Positions 6,710 to 16,300 of a DNA stretch of 64,000 nt are shown one piece after another; the stretch's first letter is position 1, and each line of letters begins with the position of its first letter. The position numbers were made by a program, and so were the translations under genes. Below the pieces are notes generated by a model. The model was not told the origin of the DNA. It ran no database searches and saw only the letters and a list, made by a program, of their open reading frames with translations. Location of the stretch: positions 26,287 through 90,286 of the forward strand of contig NZ_AXAP01000036.1 of NCBI RefSeq assembly GCF_000472865.1, given 5' to 3'. The stretch comes from Bradyrhizobium elkanii WSM2783. Lineage in GTDB: Bacteria > Pseudomonadota > Alphaproteobacteria > Rhizobiales > Xanthobacteraceae.

Positions 6710-7285
6710 ATGGGCGAGCGGCGGCGCGGCGCGGAGTTGGAAGAGGCAATCCTGGAGGCCGCGTGGCTCGAACTGGCCGAGCGCGGTTATGCCGGGCTGA
6801 CGATGGAGGCGGTCGCGGAAAGGGCGGGGACGAGCCGTCCCGTGCTTGCGCGCCGATGGGACGGGAAGGCGCCGCTTGCCGTCGCTGCCATTCGGCAGCA
6901 AATGGCGAAGCACCCGCTGGAGGTGCCGGATCGAGGCGATGTCCGGACGGAGCTGCTGGAGTTTCTGAAGCGTGCGGCTGATCGCGCCGCCGGAACGGCG
7001 GCGGCCTTCACCCTGTTTTCGAGCAATTATTTCTCGGAGAACTGGTCGACACCGAAGGATCTGCACGCCGCTCTCATCGAAGGTGGAGCACGACCTTTCT
7101 CGGCGATTCTGGAACGCGCCGTGAAGCGCGGCGAGATCGATGCGGCAAAGCTGACGCCTCCGGTGGCTTCTCTGCTCGGCGACCTGTTTCGGTACCACGT
7201 CATCATGAACTTTGCGGCGCCGCCGCCGGCCTTGCGAAAAGCCTGGGTCGACACCGTGTTCCTGCCGCTGGTCAAGCCGAGATAG
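6710..7285 (+). CDS. TetR/AcrR family transcriptional regulator
   Basis: A 191-residue regulator. The N-terminal helix-turn-helix is clear: a helix ILEAAWLELAERGYAGLTME leads to VAERAGTSRPVLARRW, the usual TetR DNA-reading helix. The C-terminal part (TELLEFLKRAADRAAGTA, then KAWVDTVFLPLV) is a helical ligand and dimer domain. The ATG at 6710 has GAGTGAG upstream; a GTG at 6698 in the same frame would add four residues. Two matching palindromes in the 98-bp divergent interval make autoregulation and control of the DUF3313 lipoprotein gene very likely. Ligand unknown. Confidence 0.9.
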   Translation: MGERRRGAELEEAILEAAWLELAERGYAGLTMEAVAERAGTSRPVLARRWDGKAPLAVAAIRQQMAKHPLEVPDRGDVRTELLEFLKRAADRAAGTAAAFTLFSSNYFSENWSTPKDLHAALIEGGARPFSAILERAVKRGEIDAAKLTPPVASLLGDLFRYHVIMNFAAPPPALRKAWVDTVFLPLVKPR

Positions 7286-7333
7286 GCGAGGCGGTGGTTG
7301 ACCAATGAATCGTCACGAACTATTTGAAGTTAC

Positions 7334-7798
7334 ATGAGACGAGATAGCCGACTATCTGGGGTGCTTCACGTGCTGCTGCACATGGCCGAGCACGGCGGGC
7401 CGGTGACATCGGAGGTGTTGGCGAAAGCGATGTGCACCAATCCGGTCGTGATCCGGCGCATCATGGCGGGGCTGCGCGACTGCAGCTACGTCCGATCCGA
7501 AAAGGGCCATGGCGGCGGATGGGTGCTCGCTCGGAATCTCGAAGAGGTGACGTTGCGCGATGTCTATGATGCGCTGGGCTGCCCGTCATTGCTTGCGATA
7601 GGCAATCGGACCGACGCGCCGGATTGCCTGGTCGAACAGGCCGTCAATGCAGCGCTCGACAAGGCGTTTCACGATGCGGAGGCGCTCCTGCTCGCGCGTC
7701 TCGGCGAAATTACGCTGGCGGTGCTGAGCGCCGACTTTCACGGGCGGCTGAGTGCCCGCAAAGGCTCGCGCCGAACGGAGATCGATCATGTCCACTGA
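7334..7798 (+). CDS. Rrf2 family transcriptional regulator
   Basis: A 154-residue protein with an Rrf2 winged helix: SRLSGVLHVLLHMAEHGGPV, then the recognition region NPVVIRRIMAGLRD and the wing SEKGHGGGWVLAR, followed by the dimer helix with VTLRDVYDALG. The Cys residues present (positions about 36, 54, 81, 97) do not form the closely spaced trio that holds an Fe-S cluster in IscR, so it is more like the YwnA-type members. The target is not evident: a 20-codon frame beginning at 7788 and stopping at 7850 may be the remnant of a former partner gene. An MFS gene follows on the same strand 122 bp later. Confidence 0.88.
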   Translation: MRRDSRLSGVLHVLLHMAEHGGPVTSEVLAKAMCTNPVVIRRIMAGLRDCSYVRSEKGHGGGWVLARNLEEVTLRDVYDALGCPSLLAIGNRTDAPDCLVEQAVNAALDKAFHDAEALLLARLGEITLAVLSADFHGRLSARKGSRRTEIDHVH

Positions 7799-7920
7799 GG
7801 ACGGTGCCAGGTTCTTTCTGAGCGCCTTCTGCGACCTCGCAAAAAAGTGAGCCCCTGCATGTCGTCTTTGGCGCCTCGCGTTCGTCTTGGAGCCAGGGAT
7901 AGCTGCAGTGGAGACACGGA

Positions 7921-9141
7921 ATGAAGGATGCTCACTATCGCTGGGTGATTGTCGGAGCCGGCGGGCTTCTGGGCTGCGTTGCCATCGGCGGGATGTTCTC
8001 GCTGCCGGTTTTTCTCCTGCCGATCACGCGGGACACCGGCTGGTCGGTCACCGGCGTGTCCAGCGCCATGACCATCGGCTTCCTCGCGATGGCGTTCACC
8101 AGCATGATCTGGGGGACCTTGTCCGACCGGCTCGGGCCGCTGCCGGTGGTGCTGACCGGCTCGATCGTGCTTGCGGCAAGCCTTGGGCTGGCCAGCCTTG
8201 CCTCATCGCTGGTCGCGTTTCAATTCATCTTCGGCCTGATGGTGGGCGGCGCGGCCGCCGCGATCTTCGCGCCGATGATGGCCTGCGTCACCGGATGGTT
8301 CGATACCCATCGCAGCCTTGCCGTGTCGCTGGTTTCGGCAGGCATGGGGATGGCGCCCATGACCATGTCGCCGCTCGCGGCCTGGCTCGTCTCGATCCAT
8401 GACTGGAGAACCTCGCTTCAGATCCTTGCCGTTACTGTCGCCTGCATCATGATTCCCGTATCGCTGTTGGTGCGCCGCCCGCCGGCGCTCGAACGCGAAC
8501 ACGGCCCTGCCGCCGACGAAGGCGAGCCGCAACCGGCGATGTCGCTGGCGCAAGCGCTGCGCTCGCCGCAGTTCATCGTGCTGCTTGCGACCAATTTCTT
8601 CTGTTGCGCCACGCATTCGGGACCGATCATCCACACCGTGAGCTATGCGATAAGCTGCGGGATACCGATGATCGCCGCAGTCACGATCTATAGCGTCGAG
8701 GGTCTGGCGGGGATGGGCGGCCGTATCGCGTTCGGCCTGCTCGGCGACCGCTTTGGCGCCAAGCGCGTGCTGGTTTCGGGACTGTTCGCGCAGGCCTTCG
8801 GCGCGCTCGCCTATGCCTTCGTGCGGGAGCTCTCCGCGTTCTACGCCGTTGCGGCGGTGTTCGGCTTCATCTATGCCGGCACCATGCCGCTCTATGCCGT
8901 GCTTGCGCGGGAGAATTTTCCGTTGCGGATGATGGGCACCGTGATTGGCGGAACGGCCATGGCCGGCAGCCTGGGCATGGCGACAGGGCCGGTGGCGGGA
9001 GGTCTGATCTACGACACCTTCGCCAGTTACGCTTGGCTCTACATCGGCTCCTGGGCGGTTGGACTTGGCGCGTTCCTGATCGCGCTGACGTTCAGGCCGT
9101 TTGCCAAGGTCAAGGCCGATGCGACGCCAGTGCCGGCGTGA
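7921..9141 (+). CDS. MFS transporter
   Basis: A 406-residue major facilitator superfamily permease with about twelve hydrophobic segments and a central charged loop (ALEREHGPAADEGEPQ, about residues 190-205). The loop 2-3 signature WGTLSDRLGP is present near residues 61-70, with a second-half counterpart FGLLGDRFGAKRV. It resembles the monocarboxylate/oxalate-formate-antiporter-like bacterial MFS members, but substrate cannot be told from sequence alone. GTGGAG lies 10 bases upstream of the ATG. The next gene starts 23 bp after its stop, so the two probably form a transcription unit. Confidence 0.9.
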   Translation: MKDAHYRWVIVGAGGLLGCVAIGGMFSLPVFLLPITRDTGWSVTGVSSAMTIGFLAMAFTSMIWGTLSDRLGPLPVVLTGSIVLAASLGLASLASSLVAFQFIFGLMVGGAAAAIFAPMMACVTGWFDTHRSLAVSLVSAGMGMAPMTMSPLAAWLVSIHDWRTSLQILAVTVACIMIPVSLLVRRPPALEREHGPAADEGEPQPAMSLAQALRSPQFIVLLATNFFCCATHSGPIIHTVSYAISCGIPMIAAVTIYSVEGLAGMGGRIAFGLLGDRFGAKRVLVSGLFAQAFGALAYAFVRELSAFYAVAAVFGFIYAGTMPLYAVLARENFPLRMMGTVIGGTAMAGSLGMATGPVAGGLIYDTFASYAWLYIGSWAVGLGAFLIALTFRPFAKVKADATPVPA

Positions 9142-9164
9142 AGGATGACGCGACGGAGCATGTC

Positions 9165-9833
9165 ATGGTGAAAGTCACTCTTCAGATCGTGGTCTGGACC
9201 GCGATCATGGGCGCTATGATCCTGTGGCCGGCCGGGACCCTGGCTTATCCCGGAGGCTGGGCGTTCCTCGCCATATTCGCGATCGGCGGCCTTGCGATTA
9301 CCCTGTGGCTCGCCAAGCGCAATCCGCGGCTGTTGCGCGAGCGCATGAGCTCACCGGTGCAGCGCGACCAAAAGCCGTGGGACCGGATCTGGCTGACGCC
9401 CTTCATCGTGCTGTTCTGCGCCTGGATGATGTTCATGACATGGGATGCCGCACGCACCGGTTTTACCGCGGTGCCGGTCTGGCTGCAGGTGGTTGGCGGT
9501 GTCCTCACCGTGCTCTATCTGCTCGGCGTGTGGTGGACGTTTCGGGAAAATACCTTTGCCGCGCCCGTGGTGAAGATCCAGGAGGATCAGCGGGTGATCG
9601 ATACCGGACCGTACGCCATCGTCCGCCACCCGATGTATGCGAGTGCTTTGCTCCTTATCGTCGGCCTGCCGCTGTTGCTCGGTTCCTGGATCGGTCTTGC
9701 GATGTCGGTGGTGTTTATCCTCGGCATCGCCTGGCGGACCCTGCATGAGGAAAGCGCGCTGAGGGCGGAGCTGAAAGGTTACGAGGAGTATGCTTCGCAC
9801 GTGCGCTATCGGTTCGTCCCGTCGGTCTGGTAG
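9165..9833 (+). CDS. isoprenylcysteine carboxyl methyltransferase-like membrane protein
   Basis: A 222-residue membrane protein with four to five hydrophobic helices. The C-terminal region contains the ICMT/phospholipid-methyltransferase signature: VIDTGPYAIVRHPMYAS near residues 145-161, then W-RTLHEESALRAELKGYEEY, giving the RHP and E-x-x-L-x-x-x-L-x-G-Y-x-x-Y motifs. Such bacterial proteins are thought to methylate small or lipid substrates with S-adenosylmethionine; the actual substrate is unknown. ATG at 9165 is preceded by CGGAG six bases away. It sits directly after the MFS gene. Confidence 0.88.
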   Translation: MVKVTLQIVVWTAIMGAMILWPAGTLAYPGGWAFLAIFAIGGLAITLWLAKRNPRLLRERMSSPVQRDQKPWDRIWLTPFIVLFCAWMMFMTWDAARTGFTAVPVWLQVVGGVLTVLYLLGVWWTFRENTFAAPVVKIQEDQRVIDTGPYAIVRHPMYASALLLIVGLPLLLGSWIGLAMSVVFILGIAWRTLHEESALRAELKGYEEYASHVRYRFVPSVW

Positions 9834-9872
9834 CGGCAGCCCTCGCTGACCACGCACGCGGGCCGCGACGAT

Positions 9873-10778
9873 CTAACCGATGGCTTTGTAAAGCGCACGG
9901 GCCGACAACAGCTCTCGAATGGCGGTGAGAACCTCGGCTGGCGCTTCGCGCGGGATGAAATGTCCTACATCGGGAAGGACGCGTCTCTCGTAGCCATTCG
10001 CAAAGAACCGCTCCTTGCCCTCCGAGGTCTCCGCAAGATTATCTGAATCGTTCGCGCCGTGCAGCATCACGGTAGGAACTCGGATGAGTGGAGTCTCGCT
10101 CAGCCGCTCTTCAAGCCGCGCGTGCTCTGGCGCGCCTGGAACCTCTCCCCAGCGCTGCAAATAAGCATGTATGCTGATCGGCGCCCAGTCGTCGTTGTCC
10201 CAGGATACCGCGCTGCTTGAGAACTCGGCGTCGGTGAACCTCCAGCCTGGCGACCATGTCTGCCAGAGATAGCGACAGAGCCGGCGCCTGTCTTTGTCCA
10301 TCGCTTCGCGGCCTTGCTTGGTCGCGACAAGCCACTCGTACCAATAGGCCTTGGCCAGATCGTAAGGCATATCGCGGATCGGCGTCGCCGTGGCATAGCC
10401 GGCCGACATGGCAAGCAAAGCTCGTACGCGGTTGCCAAACAGTGCGCCGACGACGTAACCGGCCCGGGCGCCCCAGTCGTAGCCGACGACGAGAGCGTCC
10501 CTAAGGTCCAGGCCTTCGATAAAGTCTGCGAGGTCTTGCCCTAAAGCCGCAATCGCTCCGCTTCTCAACGTCTCCTTGGAACGAAAAGTCGTAGGGGTGC
10601 AGCCGCGCAGATAGGGAGCGAGAACCCGGCAGCCTAAGCCGGCAAGCTCAGGCACGATTTTGTCCCAGCACCGCACGTCGTCGGGCCAACCATGAACGAG
10701 CACGATAGGTGGCCCTCGTTGATCTCCAGCTTCTTCGTAAGCGATGTTGAGGTACGGCGTCTCCATGTACTTTGTCAT
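9873..10778 (-). CDS. alpha/beta hydrolase, epoxide-hydrolase-like
   Basis: A 301-residue cytoplasmic alpha/beta hydrolase. The oxyanion motif HGWPDD is at residues 30-35, and the nucleophile elbow reads VGYDWGA with Asp 101, as in epoxide hydrolases and haloalkane dehalogenases rather than Ser hydrolases. The catalytic His is likely His 273 in DVGHFIPREAP. A second gene in this window (26673-27719) is a clear relative with the same GYDWGAR elbow but is exported. No ring-opening Tyr pair can be assigned with certainty. The gene is transcribed alone, convergent with the methyltransferase-like gene and divergent from the Lin0512 gene. Confidence 0.87.
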   Translation of the reverse strand: MTKYMETPYLNIAYEEAGDQRGPPIVLVHGWPDDVRCWDKIVPELAGLGCRVLAPYLRGCTPTTFRSKETLRSGAIAALGQDLADFIEGLDLRDALVVGYDWGARAGYVVGALFGNRVRALLAMSAGYATATPIRDMPYDLAKAYWYEWLVATKQGREAMDKDRRRLCRYLWQTWSPGWRFTDAEFSSSAVSWDNDDWAPISIHAYLQRWGEVPGAPEHARLEERLSETPLIRVPTVMLHGANDSDNLAETSEGKERFFANGYERRVLPDVGHFIPREAPAEVLTAIRELLSARALYKAIG

Positions 10779-11009
10779 GGACGTCTCCGTCTGGTCGACC
10801 GTGCACCATGGGCCGACAGGTATCGGCCTTTGCGGTCAGAACCAGTGCTCGCGACAGAGGTTCCTGTTCGGCTCAGGAGTTGATCACTGACAAAGAGCCT
10901 CGCCGATCGCTGTCGAGAGCCGTGGCGGGATGTCATGCTTCAAGAGCACTGGTTGCTTACGAACCGGGAATATGATTGGTTCCCTGCACTCGAACTGACA
11001 GGAAATCCA

Positions 11010-11360
11010 ATGGCACGCGTTCGCTGTATCACCGAGATGGGCATGGGCGTCGATGTTCACGGCAAGGATGCGACCAAGGCGGCGCGGCGCGCGGTCTCGG
11101 ACGCGATCCGTCACTCGAGCCTCGGCTTCTTCCGCATGCTCGGCAAGACTGCCAACGACATGTTCGTCGATGTTACCATCGCCGTGCCGAACCCCGATGC
11201 GGTCGACACCGCTGTGGTCGCGAAGGAATTGCCTTACGGCACGGTGACCGTCACCGCGGTCAAGGGCGCGCTTGAGATTCCGGCCGAGCAGGGCAGCGAT
11301 GCCATCATCATCGCCAACGCCGCTGTCATCGTCAGTCTCGACGACGGCAAACCGGCTTAG
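11010..11360 (+). CDS. Lin0512 family protein
   Basis: A 116-residue protein matching the Lin0512 family in length and in segments: an early EMGMGVDVHGKDATKAA motif, RAVSDAIRHSSLGF, then VDVTIAVPNPD and GTVTVTAVKGALEIP. Function is unknown; members are small, soluble and widespread. The ATG at 11010 has AGGA 7 bases upstream. The frame is open to 10935, but that part lacks the family pattern and a ribosome site. It is 136 bp upstream of the MOSC gene on the same strand. Confidence 0.85.
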   Translation: MARVRCITEMGMGVDVHGKDATKAARRAVSDAIRHSSLGFFRMLGKTANDMFVDVTIAVPNPDAVDTAVVAKELPYGTVTVTAVKGALEIPAEQGSDAIIIANAAVIVSLDDGKPA

Positions 11361-11496
11361 GCACCTCATGCCTCATAGTTAGGCTTGCCAATCTGTTTTC
11401 GCTGTGAAAAACAACAAGCAGACGGTCTGCTCGTCGAGCTTGCCGCGTAGGCGTTAACGTCAACCAACGCATGTCAGCACAACGGGAGTTTGTGCC

Positions 11497-12057
11497 ATGC
11501 CTGGTTTGACCGAAATTCAGACGCCTTTCGTGCTCGGTGTTTTCCTCAGCGGCACGCACAGCTTCACCAAACATCGGCAAGACGTCGTCGTGCTGCGCAA
11601 GGGGCTCGGCATCGAAGGTGACGCGCATTGTGGGCCGCTGGTCAAGCATCGCTTCGATGCGGCGCGTGATCCGAGGCGACCGAACTTGCGGCAGGTTCAT
11701 CTCATCCAGGCCGAGCTCATCGAGGATCTGACCAGCAAGGGCTTCGGCGTGCAGCCCGGCGACCTCGGCGAGAACATCTCTACGTGCGGGATCGACCTGA
11801 TGGCGCTGCCCGTGGGCACGCGGCTGCACATCGGGCGCGATGCGGTCGTCGAGATCACCGGCTTGCGCAGTTGTTGCGTGCAGATCGATACGTTTCAGCC
11901 GGGGATGCTGCGCGAGATCATCGCGCGCGTCGACGGCAAACTCGTTCGCAAGGGCGGCGTGATGGGCACTGTCGTTGAAGGCGGCGAGGTGCGGCCGGAC
12001 GATGCCATTGTCGTGCGGTTGCGCGATGGACCATTCGTGCCGCTCGAAGTGGTGTGA
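11497..12057 (+). CDS. MOSC domain-containing protein
   Basis: A 186-residue stand-alone MOSC domain protein. Visible hallmarks are GIEGDAHCG near residues 38-46, RQVHLIQAELIEDL, the core GDLGENISTCGIDL near residues 88-101, and GLRSCCVQIDTFQPG with Cys 126/127, one of which would be the conserved cysteine that binds molybdenum cofactor or carries sulfur. MOSC proteins of this size (YiiM-like) reduce N-hydroxylated or similar substrates or handle sulfur; the precise activity is not inferable. GGGAG precedes the ATG. Confidence 0.9.
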   Translation: MPGLTEIQTPFVLGVFLSGTHSFTKHRQDVVVLRKGLGIEGDAHCGPLVKHRFDAARDPRRPNLRQVHLIQAELIEDLTSKGFGVQPGDLGENISTCGIDLMALPVGTRLHIGRDAVVEITGLRSCCVQIDTFQPGMLREIIARVDGKLVRKGGVMGTVVEGGEVRPDDAIVVRLRDGPFVPLEVV

Positions 12058-12235
12058 CTGTAGCCATGTCCTTCGCGCCTGCGCGACGACGTCGGTGCGT
12101 TTATCGCTCCAGTCATGTTTCGTTAACCGTTCCTTCATCGGCGCGGGTAAAGCTGTCGCGTGATCGCAATGGCCGTTTGGCAGTCGACTTGCTTTCGCCA
12201 TGACACGGCATCGCGCCCAGGAGGGGTAGCAAGAG

Positions 12236-13090
12236 ATGAGTGTGATCAGCGCGACCAGTTCATCGGCCTATGGCTCCGTTGCATCCTTGCTCGTTGATGC
12301 CGCCTCGTCCGTGACAGACGATCTTCAGCCGGACAGCGCAGCCTCATCTGACACGAAGTCCTCGGGCGATCCGGCCGACATTGTCGATCTCTCCGATCGC
12401 GCGAAGCAGGTTTTGGCCCAGTCAAAAATAGATCAGGTCGCGGCCGACACGCTGTCGGCCCTGGTCCAATCGCTGAGAGCGGCGGGCAAGCCGCAGCCGC
12501 TGCATTCTTCGTTCGACAAGGCACAACCGTCCTCTTCAGGCGGCAAGCCAGTCAGCTTCGAAGAACTCGCAGGGATTTCGCTGACCAGCACCACCGAAGT
12601 GAAGGTGACTGCCGGCAACCCCAATGCGGCCTCGACTGACGCGAATGGCGACACGCCGCCGTCCGGGACGATTCTCCCGAAGCGCAGCTTCTCGGAGACG
12701 CTCTCCTTCAATGGCTTCCACGTCACCGCCACGGGCAACGCGCTGACCAACAACAGCGACGTCCAGATTTACGGCCCCGATGGCTCCAGCGCATCGTCGA
12801 CGCTGTTCGGCGGCTCCGCCGGAGTTGGCAGCGGCGGCGCGGGAAAACAATACACGATGGTATCGAGCGCGAAGGTCGGCAACCGCCAGATATTCACCTT
12901 CGCCATGAACAGCGCCGCCGTGTCGGCAACCGCGGCGCAGAATGCGAGCGGAAGCGCGGTGCAGGCCACGGCGGCCGTGAAATCCAGTATCGTGACGTTC
13001 GTCGTCGATTTCAACACCGGCAAGATCTCGGCGATGGAAGCGGATGCCTCCGCCGCTGCGACCTTGAGCGCAGTTCAGAGAACGGCGTGA
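12236..13090 (+). CDS. hypothetical Ser/Ala-rich protein
   Basis: A 284-residue protein rich in Ser, Ala, Thr and Asp with almost no Cys or Trp, the composition of a secreted or surface-type beta protein. Near residues 47-63 is PADIVDLSDRAKQVLAQSK, a short helix of the kind seen in many uncharacterised rhizobial proteins. The middle contains strand-forming blocks (SETLSFNGFHVTATGNALTN, KQYTMVSSAKVGNRQIFTF) and the end an Ala-rich region. No classical signal peptide is visible, so export, if any, would be through another route. GGAGG lies upstream but distant; the start at 12236 is kept. No function is assigned. Confidence 0.65.
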   Translation: MSVISATSSSAYGSVASLLVDAASSVTDDLQPDSAASSDTKSSGDPADIVDLSDRAKQVLAQSKIDQVAADTLSALVQSLRAAGKPQPLHSSFDKAQPSSSGGKPVSFEELAGISLTSTTEVKVTAGNPNAASTDANGDTPPSGTILPKRSFSETLSFNGFHVTATGNALTNNSDVQIYGPDGSSASSTLFGGSAGVGSGGAGKQYTMVSSAKVGNRQIFTFAMNSAAVSATAAQNASGSAVQATAAVKSSIVTFVVDFNTGKISAMEADASAAATLSAVQRTA

Positions 13091-13286
13091 GAAAGGCACG
13101 GCTACCCACGACAGGGGGCGAGAGGCGGGAACCGACCGCGATGGTACTCCTTTCCAAGCAAGTCTCGACTCACCAAAATTTCTGTTGAAAAGAACCGGAC
13201 CTTCGCAATGAATTGGCGCGGTGGGGCTCGGCCGCGCCAGGCAAATTTGCACCACGACTTCGGCGCATTACTATGACCAAGCTGTT

Positions 13287-13325
13287 CGGGCGGGCGTGAT
13301 TGCGAAAAGTCACGGATCCCGCCCG
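13287..13325 (+). promoter_or_regulatory. leader hairpin before SNF2 gene
   Basis: CGGGCGGG (13287-13294) pairs perfectly with CCCGCCCG (13318-13325), and inside it CGTGA pairs with TCACG. The stem ends 20 bases before the ATG of the helicase gene, so it would lie in the mRNA leader or mark the promoter region. No T-tract follows. Confidence 0.45.
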
Positions 13326-13345
13326 TTATTGCCGGATCATAGCAA

Positions 13346-16300
13346 ATGTCTGTAGTCGAGGATTTCGGTCAGGTGCTCCCGGATGTCGTGAAGACCAAGG
13401 ACATCTACAGCTTCTTCAGCCGTTCTGCATTTGAGAAGGGCTACGTCTATCAGGCCCAAGGGCGCGTCACGGGATTGGAAATCAGCGACGACCTCACGCG
13501 CATTCGCAGCAAGGTACGTGGAGGTGAGCCCAGCCCTTGTCGTGTCGACATCGAGCTCGAATTCGACCATGGGCGTCTAATCGACCTCGACGGCACGTGC
13601 AGTTGTCCGATCGGAGCCAATTGCAAGCATGTCGTGGCGACGATGCTCCAGGCGCTGAGCGGTGCATTGCCGTCCGAGCAGAAAACGGACATCGGCAAGA
13701 CGCCCGTCCGCTCCGTGCCGATTCTGCCTTACGATGTCACCGCATGGCTCGACAGTATCGGCGCCGCCATGCGCGGCGACGATTATCCCGTCGATGTGAC
13801 GCATCGGTTGCTCTACTGCCTGCAGCCTGCTCAAGCGGGCACGCAAATGCCGTTGCTGGGAGTGTCGCTACTCTCGGTCCAGATGCGCAAGGACGGGACG
13901 TTCGGGAGCAGTCCCACGCGTCCGAACATTTCCGGTTTCTCGGCCGAACGTGCACCGAAGTATTTTCGCGATACCGACATCGACATTCTGATGCGGCTCA
14001 CGAGAGAGCGATGGGCGTACTATCACCCACCTCGGTTGCAATCCCTCGCGCTCCTGCAGCAAATCATCGCGACCGGACGTGCGTTCTGGCGCGATCACAA
14101 GGGGCGGCCGCTACAGTGGGGCGAGGCGCGCGAGGGGCGCATCGATTGGCAGCAGGCCAGCAAGCAAGGAGTTTCCCCGCAACTGACCGTGCCGGGAGCG
14201 ACGGCCCTCAACGCCGAGCCGCCGGTTTATATAGATGAGGCCGCAGGCGTGATCGGCCCGGTCCAACTGGCCCTGCCGCCTCGACTTTCCTATCAGCTCT
14301 TGTCGGCGCCCGTCATCCCGCGCGCGCAAGTTGCGGAAGTGGCGCGCCGCCTCGGCGAGAGATTGCCGCAGCTTCATCGTGGCCTGTTGCCGGGAACGGC
14401 GGCAGCGGCGGTGAAGATCGACGACGATCCGATTCCGATCCTGCGGCTTAAGCGGGGACGCGAGGGCCCAAGTGCCCACTTTTTCCACGACAGGCCCGAA
14501 CGGACCGCGGTTGCCCATCTCAGTTTCCGCTACGGCCCGATCGAGATCGAGCCCAGGGAAAGGGAAAATCCGCTCGAAGCATTTCAGGCCGGCGAGGTCT
14601 ACACGATCACACGGCGGCGGTCGAAGGAGAAAGGCACGCGCAAGCGGCTGTCAGAGTTCGATTTCCGCGAAGCGAAATTGATCCACCCGTTTCTCGATGC
14701 CGGTCATGTCGACGATCTGACGTTCGGGGAGCCTCACGCCTGGCTCGATTTTCTCGAGTTCGGCGTTTCCGAATTGCGCGCGGAAGGCTTCGATGTGCTG
14801 GTCGATGATGATTTTCCGTATCGGCTGGTGCAGTCGCAGGGCGTCTTCGATGCCGAATTGGAATCCAGCGGTATCGACTGGTTCGAGTTGGCGCTCGGCG
14901 TCGAAATCGACGGCGAGCGACGCGATCTGGCGCCGGTCCTGGCCGCCCTGGTTGCGACACCGAATTTCACGCCCGATCGGATCAAGCAACTCGCCGAGGC
15001 AGGGGACCACTTCTATCTTCCGCTTGCCGACGGCCGCCACCTGTCACTCGCGGCAGATCGCTTCCTGCCGCTCGTGCTTGCGCTTCATAGCCTCAGTTTG
15101 AGCGGGCTTTTCGGTGACACATCCGGAAAGATCAGGCTCTCGCGCGCGGATGTCGTGCCGCTGCTGGCGCTTGAAAATGGCGAATTTGCTTTCCGCGGCG
15201 CCGACAGTCTTCGGCGCCTCGCCAATCTGCTTCGGGATCGCGAATTGTCGAATCCGCCGTTGCCCGCAAATTTTCGCGCTGAACTGCGGACGTACCAGGC
15301 GCAGGGGTTGGGCTGGCTCGACTTGCTGCGCGAGAGCGGTCTTGGCGGTGTGCTGGCCGACGACATGGGGCTCGGCAAGACCGTCCAGATACTGGCGCTG
15401 TTGTCGCTGGAGAAGGCGCGCGGTCATCTCAGCGAGCCCGCCCTTGTCGTTGCGCCGACCAGCCTGATGACGAACTGGTTCAACGAAGCGCAGAAGTTCG
15501 CGCCGGATTTGAGGGTGCTCGTGCTTCACGGTTCGGATCGCAAGCAGAGCTTCGCCGCCATTGCGGACCATGATCTTGTCCTGACTACCTATCCGCTGAT
15601 TGCGCGGGATCACGAAGTCCTGTTGTCTCGCGATTGGCACATGGCCGTGTTGGACGAGGCGCAGACGATCAAGAATCCCAATGCCGCGACCACCCGCTGG
15701 TTGCGCGGCGTCAAAGCGCGGCATCGCTTCTGCCTGACCGGGACGCCGGTGGAAAATCATCTCGGCGAGCTCTGGTCCATCATGAGCTTTGCCAATCCGG
15801 GATATCTTGGCGACAAGGCGGATTTCAGCCGGCGCTGGCGCATCCCGATCGAGAAGCGCACGGATACGCGACGCGCAGCAGCGCTGGCGCAGCGCGTGAA
15901 ACCATTTCTCTTGCGCCGGACCAAGGCGGAGGTGGTTAAGGAATTGCCGGCCAAGAGCGAGATCGTCGAGCGCATCGCATTGGAAGGCAGTCAGCGTGAC
16001 CTCTACGATTCCATTCGCCTGTCGATGTCGGACAAGGTCCGTAAGGCGATCCAGGAGCGCGGCCTGGCCAAGAGCCACATCATCGTTCTCGAAGCGCTGC
16101 TCAGGCTGCGCCAGGCCTGCTGCGATCCGGCGCTGCTGAAGCTCGACGATCGCGCCAAGCGCCCATCGGCCAAGCTTGAGCGGCTGATGGAAATGGTTAT
16201 CGAACTCCTGAGCGAGGGCCGGAAGATCATCGTCTTCTCGCAGTTCACCTCGATGATCGACCTGATCAGGGGCAGGTTCGATGCTGAAGCTATCCGCTAC

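Noticed and set aside
7788..7850. A 20-codon frame overlapping the Rrf2 gene end
   Set aside because: Too short to defend as a gene; mentioned only as a possible remnant.
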